Assembly (NCBI RefSeq): GCF_003075435.1
Contig: NZ_QCZJ01000026.1
Span: forward strand, 1-64,000
Source: Terrimonas sp.
GTDB lineage: Bacteria > Bacteroidota > Bacteroidia > Chitinophagales > Chitinophagaceae
DNA: 64,000 bases
Direction: 5' to 3'
The translations under genes and the position numbers were made by a program. Shown one piece after another: positions 7,737-16,293 of this stretch; positions within the stretch are counted from its first letter, which is position 1, and every line of letters starts with the position of its first letter. Below the pieces are notes generated by a model. It saw nothing but the letters and a program-made list of their open reading frames with translations, was not told where the DNA came from and made no database searches.

Positions 7737-10067
7737 TCAGAAAATGATATTATTATTCCCTTTTTTGAGGTTTATTGCTTTCAGCTTTTCTTTGTATCGC
7801 ACTTTACAAACAGCATCCCTGTCTGATTGAATGACCAACCTTATCAATGTCCCGTTTTTCCAATCTATATCTACTGTATACCCATCTCTCGCTCTAAGAC
7901 CTTTAACACTTCCCGAAGACCAATTGGATGGTAAGGCCGGCAAAACATGTATTTCATTATGCTGCGATTGCAGCAACATTTCCGCGATGCCAGCTGCGCC
8001 CCCGAAATTTCCATCAATCTGAAATGGCGGATGTGTACTTAATAAACCGGGTAAAGTACTTTTTTGTAATAAAGATTGCACCTGCCTGCCCGCTTCATCA
8101 CCATTTAACAACCTTGCATAAAAATTGATGATCCATGCCTTGCTCCATCCCGTATGACCGCCACCGTTAGCCAGCCTTCTTTCAATGGTTTTTTGTGCTG
8201 CGGTAAAAAGCGCAGGTGTATTTGGTGAGATGAGATCCAGCGGATATAACCCCAACAAGTGGGATATATGCCTGTGCCCGGGCTCAACTTCTTCACAATC
8301 TTTTATCCATTCCTGCAAAGTACCATTGGCAGCAACCTGTAATGGTGGAAGCATTTTTTGAGCTGCCTGCACTTTATTTACCAGATCTGTATCTGTTTTC
8401 AGGATGTTTGCTGCATTAATAAAATTATTAAACAGCCCGTTGATGATCTCAATGTCTATGGTTGCTGCATAAGACAGCTGCGATTGTTCTTTCCTGTCAG
8501 TACCCGGTACAAAAAATGCATTTTCCGGCGAATGTGAAGGATTGGTAACCAAATATCCTCCAGGGGATTTCACCAGGAAGTCAAGTACAAATTCAACCGA
8601 CCCTTTAATAACGGGATAGGCTACACTACGCAGATAGGCGCTATCTCCTGTAAATTCATAGTGCCGGTAAAGTGGGAATGTCATCCACGGACCAGCCATT
8701 GGTGAAACGCCCCATACGCCATCTGCAACGGCGGTTCTGCCATATACATCGGTAAGATGGTGTAAAGTCCACCCATGCGCATTATACATTTCTTTTGCGG
8801 TAAGCCCCCCGGGTACAATAAGCTGCTGCATAAAATTTGCCAGCGGCAACACTGTTTCCGGCAGGTTACCCGATTCGGCGGGCCAATAATTCATCTGCAG
8901 GTTTATATTGGTATGAAAATCCGCATTCCACGGCGCTTTATACATATCATTCCATATACCCTGCAAATTAGCAGGTAATACGCCCGGGCTGCGCGAAGAG
9001 CCCATTAACAGATAGCGGCCAAACTGGTAATACAATGCGATCAAACCATTATCCTGCGCTCCGGCTTTTACTTTTTCAAGCCGTTCATTGGTTGGTATGT
9101 TCTTGTTTGTATCTTCCCCCAGGTTAAAAGCTACTCTGTCAAACAGGGAACGATGGTTTTTTTCGTGCAACTGTTGTAAAACATCAGGTTTAAATGCTGC
9201 GGCCCTGCTTAGTTTTTCTTTACATACCACAAGAGGATTAATAGCATTATCTGTATCCAGCCCTTTAATATTGTAATTACTTGCACCGGTTATAATCAAT
9301 ACTATTTTTTTTGCATGCTTAATATGGTAGCCCGCTGAAGAATCTGTTTGTACGGGTACTACTTTACCATCTGTTGCAACTATTTTCATTGCAGCAGCAA
9401 AACGCATGTGTTTGCCCCCGGGGCCTAAAAGAGAATCGTAGGTATCATTGATCTGACCGCTATAATAAGCAATGTCTCTTTCACTTTTATATACATCAAT
9501 GTCCTGTTCCCTCGAAATAGCTATGTTCACATCAGCAGGAGCTTCAGATGAAATTTTAACTACCATAATATCCTGCGGAGCAGAAACAAATACCTCCTGC
9601 TTAACTTTCTTTCCTCCTATACTATATGTTGTGTTTACAATGCCGGTATTAAGTGTCAGTGATCGCTTGTATTGTTCCGGCTCTGATTTCCAGGCATAAT
9701 CAATAAACAGGTTTCCGAGTGGCTCATAAGAACGCACCCGCGGAGGGGTACCAACCATGTATGCGCTGCTTAATTCAAACGCTTTTTTATAATCCCCTTC
9801 AAATAATGCTTTTTGTATTTCGGGCAGGTGCGTTGCAGACTGCTTATTATTATTGTTGATCTTCGATCCCGCCCATATACTCTCCTCATTCAATTGTATT
9901 CTTTCGTGGTTCCATCTTCCAAAAACCATTCCCCCCATACGCCCATTGCCTACAGGCATAGCGTCAGTCCATTTTTGTGCCGGTGCAGTATACCATAATT
10001 CAAGGTCTTTTTGTGCAATAGATAAAGGGGGACTTGCTATCAACAATAAAAAAATAAGTCCGCGCAT
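7737..10067 (-). CDS. Alpha-L-fucosidase, glycoside hydrolase family 95
   Basis: A 776-residue exported enzyme with a signal peptide (residues 1-18, ending SIAQ) and the GH95 N-terminal domain (LWYTAPAQKWTDAMPVGNGR, then LNEESIWAG). The (alpha/alpha)6 catalytic barrel follows. HTNINLQMNYWPAE carries the paired Asn residues that assist the water, NPSHSPEN holds the expected catalytic Glu, and QIDGNFGGAAGIAEML carries the Asp. The C-terminal beta domain includes PALPSNW. GH95 enzymes remove alpha-1,2-linked fucose (some act on L-galactose) by inversion. Length is normal and no key residue is missing. It is not next to SusC/SusD here, so the enzyme probably serves a general glycan-trimming role in the periplasm or at the surface. 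Confidence 0.93.
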   Translation of the reverse strand: MRGLIFLLLIASPPLSIAQKDLELWYTAPAQKWTDAMPVGNGRMGGMVFGRWNHERIQLNEESIWAGSKINNNNKQSATHLPEIQKALFEGDYKKAFELSSAYMVGTPPRVRSYEPLGNLFIDYAWKSEPEQYKRSLTLNTGIVNTTYSIGGKKVKQEVFVSAPQDIMVVKISSEAPADVNIAISREQDIDVYKSERDIAYYSGQINDTYDSLLGPGGKHMRFAAAMKIVATDGKVVPVQTDSSAGYHIKHAKKIVLIITGASNYNIKGLDTDNAINPLVVCKEKLSRAAAFKPDVLQQLHEKNHRSLFDRVAFNLGEDTNKNIPTNERLEKVKAGAQDNGLIALYYQFGRYLLMGSSRSPGVLPANLQGIWNDMYKAPWNADFHTNINLQMNYWPAESGNLPETVLPLANFMQQLIVPGGLTAKEMYNAHGWTLHHLTDVYGRTAVADGVWGVSPMAGPWMTFPLYRHYEFTGDSAYLRSVAYPVIKGSVEFVLDFLVKSPGGYLVTNPSHSPENAFFVPGTDRKEQSQLSYAATIDIEIINGLFNNFINAANILKTDTDLVNKVQAAQKMLPPLQVAANGTLQEWIKDCEEVEPGHRHISHLLGLYPLDLISPNTPALFTAAQKTIERRLANGGGHTGWSKAWIINFYARLLNGDEAGRQVQSLLQKSTLPGLLSTHPPFQIDGNFGGAAGIAEMLLQSQHNEIHVLPALPSNWSSGSVKGLRARDGYTVDIDWKNGTLIRLVIQSDRDAVCKVRYKEKLKAINLKKGNNNIIF

Positions 10068-10813
10068 AAATGGAAATTGTTTCCCGCTAAGCTATAGCAA
10101 ATTTCAATAGATGCAGGAACAGATATTTAATAGAAACATTTACAAGAAACATCAAAAGCTCGAGATACAGGCCTTTAAATGAAATAATCTAACCCGGATT
10201 TATTAAAATGGGCATTCTTCTTAGCTGATTTTTATACTACCGGAAAGTGCAAAAACAGTAAAATCAGCCTAATTCAGTAAAAATACGGTGCTGTTTTAAT
10301 GAAAATCTTGTTGATTTAGCGCAACTTAATGAGCAAAAAGAAAATTTTGGAAAATTTCTGAGCAATTGTGGTATCGTTAATCTACGATCAGCATATTAAA
10401 CAAAATATCTACAGCTATTTGTTTACACTTATGATTTATAGGCGATAGTTCTATTAATATGTTAGCTGCTTTAGTAGTGTAGATATATGATAACGTAGAT
10501 TTCCGAATGTGTAGTGCAGAGGCTACAGTTTAATCAAACCTTTACCTATTTGTAATTATGAAGTTGTGAGCTTTCTTTGTGTAACAAATCCAATAATTAA
10601 ATCCAGATCCAAAAAAATCCAGATCCAGAAAAACTAAATCCTGAATCCTGAAAAACTTAGATCCATTATCCGAAAAACATCCTTTGATTAACCGTTTTAG
10701 TCCAATTCCTAAAGACCTATCCTGTGAACGACTTATATCCTGTGAAACGACCAGACAAATCCTATATCTTAAAGAAGACTGCATGTATTCCCCGTCCAGG
10801 TAAAACATTGCAC
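10068..10813. other. Gene-free stretch with irregular ATCC-word repeats
   Basis: About 750 bases between the GH95 gene and the 10814-10894 inverted repeat. Roughly 10590-10750 is built of imperfect short words: AATCCAGATCC twice in a row, then AATCCTGAATCCTG, GATCCATTATCC, and ATCCTGTGAACGAC followed by ATCCTGTGAAACGAC. A 100-codon minus-strand frame across these words is low-complexity and has no family features, so I do not call it. The rest is plain AT-rich DNA that should contain the GH95 promoter. Confidence 0.5.
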
Positions 10814-10894
10814 AGCAACAGAAAATGAGACATGTGCTTACCACATGTAACCGATCCTAAAAACTATCCATTTTATTTTTCATTTTCTGTTGCT
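10814..10894. repeat. 15-bp perfect inverted repeat enclosing a second hairpin
   Basis: Bases 10814-10828 (AGCAACAGAAAATGA) and 10880-10894 (TCATTTTCTGTTGCT) are exact reverse complements. Inside lies a 7-bp hairpin with a 5-base loop at 10830-10848 (ACATGTG/CACATGT). The element begins 10 bases past the stop of the minus-strand lipoprotein gene, so it may be its 3' terminator structure. The 81-base length with matched ends could also be a small non-autonomous repeat. Confidence 0.6.
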
Positions 10895-10904
10895 TTCTTT
10901 TTCC

Positions 10905-12089
10905 CTACTGTATTGCTTTCAATACGCTCTCATATTCAAATTCAGATGAAATAGTTTTAGCACTTTCGGCATAAACCGCTGTTAAGTCAGTTGTTCTTGG
11001 CATTTTTTGCGCTGCAGCAGTAAGTATGCTTGCTTTTTCAAAATCTTCTTTTATTAAAGCAACTTCTTTTAAAAACAAAAGCCACTGTTCTTCCGTATAC
11101 AACCCTTTTTCTAAAACCTTTTTCAGTATACCCGATCTTTCAAACCCTGATTCCACATTATGAAGAGATTGCATTAATACCGCAAAGCTCTCCTTGTCCC
11201 GGGGAATATTTTCCTTCTCTATTATTTCTTTAAGAAAATTACATTGTTCAAAATCACTTGTTATAGTATTTGAAACAACAATTGATTGCCTGTATTGATC
11301 TTCAGTCAACGGCTGCTTCAATATTGTTTTCAAAGTATTAGCTTTTTCAAAATCAGCGTGTATAGCTTTTACAGCATCCATCCATGCTGTTGCTACAGCC
11401 GGATATTTAAATTGTTCTGCAGGAACTGCTTTGAGCAGATTAGCTTTTTCAAAATCAGCATCTATAGTTTCTATTGCTTCAAACCATGCAGCAGATACTT
11501 CAGGATTACTAAAAGCATTGGATGTATATTGCTTTAATACCTGCACTTTTTCGAATGTACCATCCATTTTAAAAGTTACAATTTTTGCAATATCAACCAG
11601 GTCATCATCATCAGGATCGCCGTGTGTAAGTATATAATCTATATATGATTGCTTAAGGTAATTACCATTTGCGTTAACGGCTGCTCTTAACAAAGCCGGA
11701 TTTCCACCTTTCCGGTATAATTTTTCTAATCTTTTTTGGGTATTAAATCCCATAGAGAGCATTTGATCTATTGCTTCTGCCAAGAATTTTTGCCCTTCTG
11801 TTTCATCCTCATAAAGCCTCTTGCCATTTCTGTACATTTTGTAATGAACGCCACCATGATAATTATTCTCTGCAATTAATTTTCTTCCATTGCTGCGAAA
11901 TTCCAGGTATCCGCCGGGGGTAATATTTTCAACGGCAGTTTCGTCATCGTTGAATGAAATATCACCATAATATTTTATCTCTTTTCTGTTAAAACCATCA
12001 TCAACAATAATAGTATTGCCGGATTTGCAGGAGACCAGCAATACAACAAGCATTATGATTGAAAAAAAAGAATATTTTATATGGGTCAT
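10905..12089 (-). CDS. Repeat-containing lipoprotein (DFEKA-type repeats)
   Basis: A 394-residue lipoprotein. The ATG at 12089 gives MTHIKYSFFS, a hydrophobic run and the lipobox LVSC; an upstream TTG at 12122 is rejected. After a beta-rich segment (residues about 30-95) the rest is alpha-helical, with at least five copies of a roughly 38-residue repeat centred on I..DFEKA..LK: TIDADFEKANLLKAV, AIHADFEKANTLKTI, TITSDFEQCNFLKEI, NVESGFERSGILKKV and LIKEDFEKASILTAA. Similar SDYEK/DFEKA helical repeats occur in other Bacteroidota exported proteins, including some near M56-type antirepressors. A protein-interaction scaffold is inferred; no catalytic motif is visible. It stands alone, with an inverted repeat just after its stop. 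Confidence 0.75.
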   Translation of the reverse strand: MTHIKYSFFSIIMLVVLLVSCKSGNTIIVDDGFNRKEIKYYGDISFNDDETAVENITPGGYLEFRSNGRKLIAENNYHGGVHYKMYRNGKRLYEDETEGQKFLAEAIDQMLSMGFNTQKRLEKLYRKGGNPALLRAAVNANGNYLKQSYIDYILTHGDPDDDDLVDIAKIVTFKMDGTFEKVQVLKQYTSNAFSNPEVSAAWFEAIETIDADFEKANLLKAVPAEQFKYPAVATAWMDAVKAIHADFEKANTLKTILKQPLTEDQYRQSIVVSNTITSDFEQCNFLKEIIEKENIPRDKESFAVLMQSLHNVESGFERSGILKKVLEKGLYTEEQWLLFLKEVALIKEDFEKASILTAAAQKMPRTTDLTAVYAESAKTISSEFEYESVLKAIQ

Positions 12090-12248
12090 AGTATACAATA
12101 AATAATCATAAATAACACTCAAATTAATTTATAGATGAAGATATATAAACAGCATTGTTGTTATCCGGGCAAATAACTATATGAAAGGTTATGATTAGTT
12201 AAAGAAGACAACCTTACTGCAACGCAAAGCACATAGTGCCGTACGTCC

Positions 12249-12284
12249 AAAAATAAAGGCTGCCATAAGACAGCCTTTATTTTT
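12249..12284 (-). terminator. Rho-independent terminator (bidirectional in form)
   Basis: AAATAAAGGCTG and CAGCCTTTATTT form a perfect 12-bp stem with an 8-base loop (CCATAAGA) and A/T tracts on both sides. It lies about 20 bases past the stop of the T9SS esterase gene. Confidence 0.85.
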
Positions 12285-12304
12285 ATACATATAATATAAG
12301 CGTT

Positions 12305-14656
12305 TTAGCGTTTCACTATTCTCACGATCTTCTTATACCTGCCATCAACCATAACCTTAACCAGGTAAATACCGGATGGCAACCCTGACATGTCAATTTG
12401 CTTGGTTATTACTCCATTGTCTTTGGTAAATTCCTGTTGCTTATGAAGTGCACCACCAAGATTATAAATAAGAATATTGGTTTTGCCTTTCACATTCCCT
12501 TTTATCTGTAGATTCATATTAGTTGTTACCGGATTCGGCGCAATAATTACATCAAAATTTTTATCGGCTGTTTCTTTAATACCTTCAAACTTATTGAGCG
12601 ATGCGCTTAAAGAATCAGTATTGCCTGCTATTCCGGAAACAACACGGGCAGATCCGGAAGCATTTACATACACTATTGTTCCTCCGGTTTTCGATTGACC
12701 GCGGCTATCCGTTACTGTAAGGCTATAAATATATGTTCCGGCAATAAGCCCGGTTATAGTAGTTTTTACGCTCGAAGGGCTCGTGATATTGCCTCCTGAT
12801 GGACCCGAATATTTTGTCCATTTATAAGAAACAATAGTATTACCTGTTGACGCTTTTGAATAGGAACCATCCAAAGTGCAGGAACTCACAGGCAATGTAA
12901 TTGTTTGCTCTTTTCCCGCATTTGCAACGGGCGGGTCAGTAGATTGTGTACCATTTACTGTAACCACAGTTCCTCCGGTTTTCGATTGACCGCGGCTATC
13001 CGTTACTGTAAGGCTATAAATATATGTTCCGGCAATAAGCCCGGTTATAGTAGTTTTTACGCTCGAAGGGCTCGTGATATTGCCTCCTGACGGACCCGAA
13101 TATTTTGTCCATTTATAAGAAACAATGGTATTACCTGTTGACGCTTTTGAATAGGAACCATCCAAAGTGCAGGAACTCACAGGTAATATAATTGTTTGTT
13201 CTTTTCCCGCATTTGCAACGGGCGGGTCAGTAGATTGTGTACCATTTACTGTAACCACAGTTCCTCCGGTTTTCGATTGACCGCGGCTATCCGTTACCGT
13301 AAGGCTATAAATATATGTTCCGGCAATAAGCCCGGTTATAGTAGTTTTTACGCTCGAAGGACTGGTGATATCGCCTCCTGACGGACCCGAATATTTTGTC
13401 CATTTATAAGAAACAATGGTATTACCTGTTGACGCTTTTGAATAGGAACCATCCAAAGTGCAGGAACTCACAGGCAATGTAATTGTTTGTTCTTTTCCCG
13501 CATTTGCAACGGGCGGATCAGTAGATGTTCCGGAGGAATTTACAGTAACAATTACATTGTCCGTTGCTGTGCTGCCATTACTATCTTTGATTGTCAGTTT
13601 ATACTCGTATACGCCAGCTACAAGCCCGGTAAGTTTAGCCTGCAATCCATTTGACAGCAGTGTAACTGTTTCTCCTGAAGGCCCCGACACTTTTGCCCAA
13701 CTATATGATGTAATTGACCCCGAACTAACACTGGAAGCGCCGGCATCCAATGTAACAGTGTTTGTAGGCAGTGTAATTACTTTGTCGGATCCGGCATTTG
13801 CAGTAAGCACCGGTGTTGTAGTTCCCCTCTTATATGATAACATCCATTCATAAACACTTAGCCCGCCCTGTCTGAAACCCGGGTCATAAGTAGCTGTCCA
13901 GGCATCATGTCCAGATTTATCAAAAATGGTAAGAATAGCTTTGGGAGGTGGGGGCACCAGACTGTTTAAATTATTTACCAACTCCTGTGCAGTACTCGGA
14001 GAGTTATATGGATCGCCAGAGTTATTTGTAACCCAGATTGGTAATTGTGAAGCACTGATATTGTTTAATTGAAAAGAATTTCCTGCCCAGCCCGGGGTAA
14101 CTAATACTGCTGCAGCTAAACCTTTCCCCCTCTCTACAGTGCTGGCAGCATATGAAAAAGCAGCAACTCCGCCCATACTTAAACCTGTGAGGTAAATTCT
14201 TTGTTCATCTACCCGATATGTTTTCTTTGCATAATCTATTGTTGCCTGTATTGAGTTTTGCCAATCATTGTCAACCTTCATTTGCGGCGATAACACTATA
14301 AATGAAAAACTTTGCCCTCCATATGAAAATGTAGCGGGGAATTTTTTATCATTCAGTAACTTTGTAATACCGTTTTTGGCAACCAGTTCCAGAACCCCCT
14401 GAGACCCATTCCCCAATTCTCCTACACCATGAAGTGCCACTATCAAAGGATATTTTTTGGAAGGATTGCTACTGTAATCATTAGGTAATGATTCAAAAAA
14501 ACCACCAACGTTTGTGTATATACTTGAATATACTGCACGCTGCGTAGTTTGCATTGTTTGCGCATAAGTTTGCCGGGAACTCAGGCAAAAAGAAAATAAA
14601 AAAAGAAGCAACGTGTAAAATACATGTGCATAAGGATTCGAATTGTTTTGGTTCAT
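12305..14656 (-). CDS. T9SS-exported alpha/beta-hydrolase (feruloyl esterase/PHB depolymerase-like) with PKD repeats
   Basis: A 783-residue modular protein. From the ATG at 14656 there is a signal peptide ending QTYAQ. An alpha/beta-hydrolase of the CE1/PHB-depolymerase type follows: LIVALHGVGELGNG forms the oxyanion region, GLSMGGVAAF the nucleophile elbow, GDPYNSP a likely acid and SGHDAWTATY the catalytic His. Four PKD-like immunoglobulin domains come next, the last three almost identical 97-residue copies. The C-terminal roughly 90 residues (IIAPNPVTTNMNLQI to the KKIVRIVKR end) are a type A sorting domain for the type IX secretion system. The protein is therefore expected on the cell surface or released. 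The ester substrate, a polysaccharide side chain or polyester, is not settled. A longer frame back to 14725 is less likely, as it buries the signal peptide. Confidence 0.88.
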   Translation of the reverse strand: MNQNNSNPYAHVFYTLLLFLFSFCLSSRQTYAQTMQTTQRAVYSSIYTNVGGFFESLPNDYSSNPSKKYPLIVALHGVGELGNGSQGVLELVAKNGITKLLNDKKFPATFSYGGQSFSFIVLSPQMKVDNDWQNSIQATIDYAKKTYRVDEQRIYLTGLSMGGVAAFSYAASTVERGKGLAAAVLVTPGWAGNSFQLNNISASQLPIWVTNNSGDPYNSPSTAQELVNNLNSLVPPPPKAILTIFDKSGHDAWTATYDPGFRQGGLSVYEWMLSYKRGTTTPVLTANAGSDKVITLPTNTVTLDAGASSVSSGSITSYSWAKVSGPSGETVTLLSNGLQAKLTGLVAGVYEYKLTIKDSNGSTATDNVIVTVNSSGTSTDPPVANAGKEQTITLPVSSCTLDGSYSKASTGNTIVSYKWTKYSGPSGGDITSPSSVKTTITGLIAGTYIYSLTVTDSRGQSKTGGTVVTVNGTQSTDPPVANAGKEQTIILPVSSCTLDGSYSKASTGNTIVSYKWTKYSGPSGGNITSPSSVKTTITGLIAGTYIYSLTVTDSRGQSKTGGTVVTVNGTQSTDPPVANAGKEQTITLPVSSCTLDGSYSKASTGNTIVSYKWTKYSGPSGGNITSPSSVKTTITGLIAGTYIYSLTVTDSRGQSKTGGTIVYVNASGSARVVSGIAGNTDSLSASLNKFEGIKETADKNFDVIIAPNPVTTNMNLQIKGNVKGKTNILIYNLGGALHKQQEFTKDNGVITKQIDMSGLPSGIYLVKVMVDGRYKKIVRIVKR
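12681..13528 (-). repeat. Three tandem 291-bp near-identical repeats (PKD domains)
   Basis: Copies begin at 12681, 12972 and 13263, a constant period of 291 bases (97 codons) with only a handful of base differences (for example GATATTGCC against GATATCGCC). A fourth, N-terminal PKD domain encoded around 13535-13800 is diverged. The near identity at DNA level points to recent duplication or gene conversion, and makes copy number both unstable and prone to assembly collapse. Confidence 0.9.
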
Positions 14657-15140
14657 GATTTCAGATTTAGAAATATTTAATAGATAATACTTATCCGGCC
14701 CAATTATTTTGGTCACAATAAGCATACGTGATGAAGAAGTAAAACAAAAAAGTCATCAGATTTTAAAGACTGCCGAAGCAATGGCAGACTTTTTCCAGGA
14801 GCAAATACAGAGTAGATTTTTGCACATAGTTATTAGGATTTAGATATGTAAAAAATTCTGCAAAATTCTGACAAGGATTATACCAAAAGCTAATTAAGCT
14901 GCTAAAAGTGGAAAACTTATTTCTTTTTTTACGCTATAAAAATATTTTTACCGCAAGAAGCAAGCGATAAATAATTTTATTTGATTAATAGTTTTTACTC
15001 CTTATCAATAGATAACCCAATACGAACATTACGTTTTTCATGTCAAAACACTTCGACAGCATAAATAACAATCCGTTTATTGGCAGGGAAGGAATAAAGA
15101 AAAGGTTTATCACTGTTTTGATTATAATAAAAAATAAAGC
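14657..15140. other. Intergenic region with a weak hairpin
   Basis: AT-rich, no credible ORF. AAAGACTGCC (14765-14774) and GGCAGACTTT (about 14783-14792) form a 10-bp stem with one internal mismatch, followed by a T-run on the plus strand. No plus-strand gene lies upstream to be terminated, so its role is unclear. The promoter of the T9SS esterase must lie at the left end. Confidence 0.35.
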
Positions 15141-16025
15141 TTATCCTTTTCTCCAGAAATCATAATAATTATACCACTGCACAGGGTATAACTTTAGTTT
15201 TTCTTCCATTTCATGTGTAAGTTCTTCCAGCATTTTGCGCATGGCAGTTTGCTTATTGCTGTAATCGTATGTTCTTATATCTGTGGAATAAAAATGATAA
15301 TGCGTTGTTTTCTCCTTCATGGCAAAAACATAACATACCGGCACTTTAAACTGTGCGGCTATTATAAAAGGTCCTGCGGGAAATTTTGCAGGGGCACCAA
15401 GAAAATTGATTTCCATTGTACGGCTTCCATCCACAAAACGATCCGCATGCATACAAACCAATTCGTTATTTTTAAATGCCTGGTCTATTTCGTAAATATG
15501 TGAAAGATCGTTTTTAATTACAATGATATTGGCATTTCTGCCACCGGTTACTGAAGTGAGATAATCTTTTATCTTTTGATGTTCTCCATCAAACATCACT
15601 ATATTGATTTTTGTATTCAGCCTTTCCAGCAAATGCCCGGCAGCCTCCCAGTTGCCAACATGTGAGCTTAACAATAAGCCGCCCTTTTGCAGACTAACCA
15701 TTTTATGCAGGTGTTCTTCACCGTCAAAATCAAAAGTAAATTGCTTTGCACCCCCGGTCATAATGGCTATTTTATCAATAAGGCTTTGACCAAAAGCATA
15801 ATAATTCCTGTATAATGCTCCCAAAGATTTAAGATAACTATACCCCAGCCTCTGCCTGAAATAGTTTAAAATATGCCTGGATGATTTCCACGCGAACAGA
15901 AAATAATAGCAGGATACAAAACGAAGCAGTATATACGCAGAGCGCACACCTAACTTTTGCAGTACAGTAATGAAAATGCTGTAACCTAGTTTATTGCCGG
16001 TAGATTTTCCATGCCAGGAAGGCAT
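15141..16025 (-). CDS. LpxL/HtrB-like acyltransferase of the flexirubin-type cluster
   Basis: A 294-residue LPLAT-family acyltransferase. An N-terminal hydrophobic segment is followed by the HX4E catalytic motif (SSHVGNWEAAGH, His122 and Glu127). The order RFVDGSR..EINFLGAPAKFPAGP matches the later blocks of the lipid A acyltransferase family. In flexirubin and aryl-polyene clusters such enzymes are thought to move the finished aryl-polyene acyl chain from ACP to its acceptor. It is the last gene of the cluster: its ATG overlaps the ACP stop as TGATG, so it is translationally coupled. The alternative, a general lipid A late acyltransferase, is less likely because of that coupling. Confidence 0.85.
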   Translation of the reverse strand: MPSWHGKSTGNKLGYSIFITVLQKLGVRSAYILLRFVSCYYFLFAWKSSRHILNYFRQRLGYSYLKSLGALYRNYYAFGQSLIDKIAIMTGGAKQFTFDFDGEEHLHKMVSLQKGGLLLSSHVGNWEAAGHLLERLNTKINIVMFDGEHQKIKDYLTSVTGGRNANIIVIKNDLSHIYEIDQAFKNNELVCMHADRFVDGSRTMEINFLGAPAKFPAGPFIIAAQFKVPVCYVFAMKEKTTHYHFYSTDIRTYDYSNKQTAMRKMLEELTHEMEEKLKLYPVQWYNYYDFWRKG

Positions 16026-16285
16026 CAGGCAGTTTCTTTAGAATTTACACGGGAGATAACGTAGTTATAAAAATCATTGAATGTAACGATGCCGTTAAAA
16101 TCTTCAGGTTTTACTTTAAAAGAAAAATTATTCTCTATAACTACAACGAGGTCAATATAGTCAAGACTATCTAATTCAAGCACTTCTTTAAGATTACCTT
16201 CAGGGGTAATGTCGGATTCATCTACCTCAAATTCTTCAGCAAGGAAATAATTTATCTTCTCAATGATTTGTTCATTCTGTTTCAT
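16025..16285 (-). CDS. Acyl carrier protein of the flexirubin-type cluster
   Basis: An 86-residue acidic helical carrier protein. The phosphopantetheine-attachment motif LELDSLDYIDLVV has its Ser at residue 40 counted from the ATG at 16285; another in-frame ATG two codons upstream at 16291 is equally possible. The gene starts within 10 bases of the ketosynthase stop and its stop overlaps the acyltransferase start, so ketosynthase, ACP and acyltransferase form one translationally coupled block. It is a dedicated ACP rather than the housekeeping one: divergent sequence, secondary-metabolite neighbours and no fabF/fabD next to it. Confidence 0.87.
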   Translation of the reverse strand: MKQNEQIIEKINYFLAEEFEVDESDITPEGNLKEVLELDSLDYIDLVVVIENNFSFKVKPEDFNGIVTFNDFYNYVISRVNSKETA

Positions 16286-16293
16286 AAGCATCT

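Noticed and set aside
10542-10844. 100-codon minus-strand frame in the gap after GH95
   Set aside because: It is made largely of repeated ATCC words, has odd Cys/Phe-rich composition with no domain, and overlaps the inverted repeat.
12681-13528. CRISPR-like regular repeat array
   Set aside because: The 291-bp repeats are coding and in frame, encode PKD domains, and there are no spacers.
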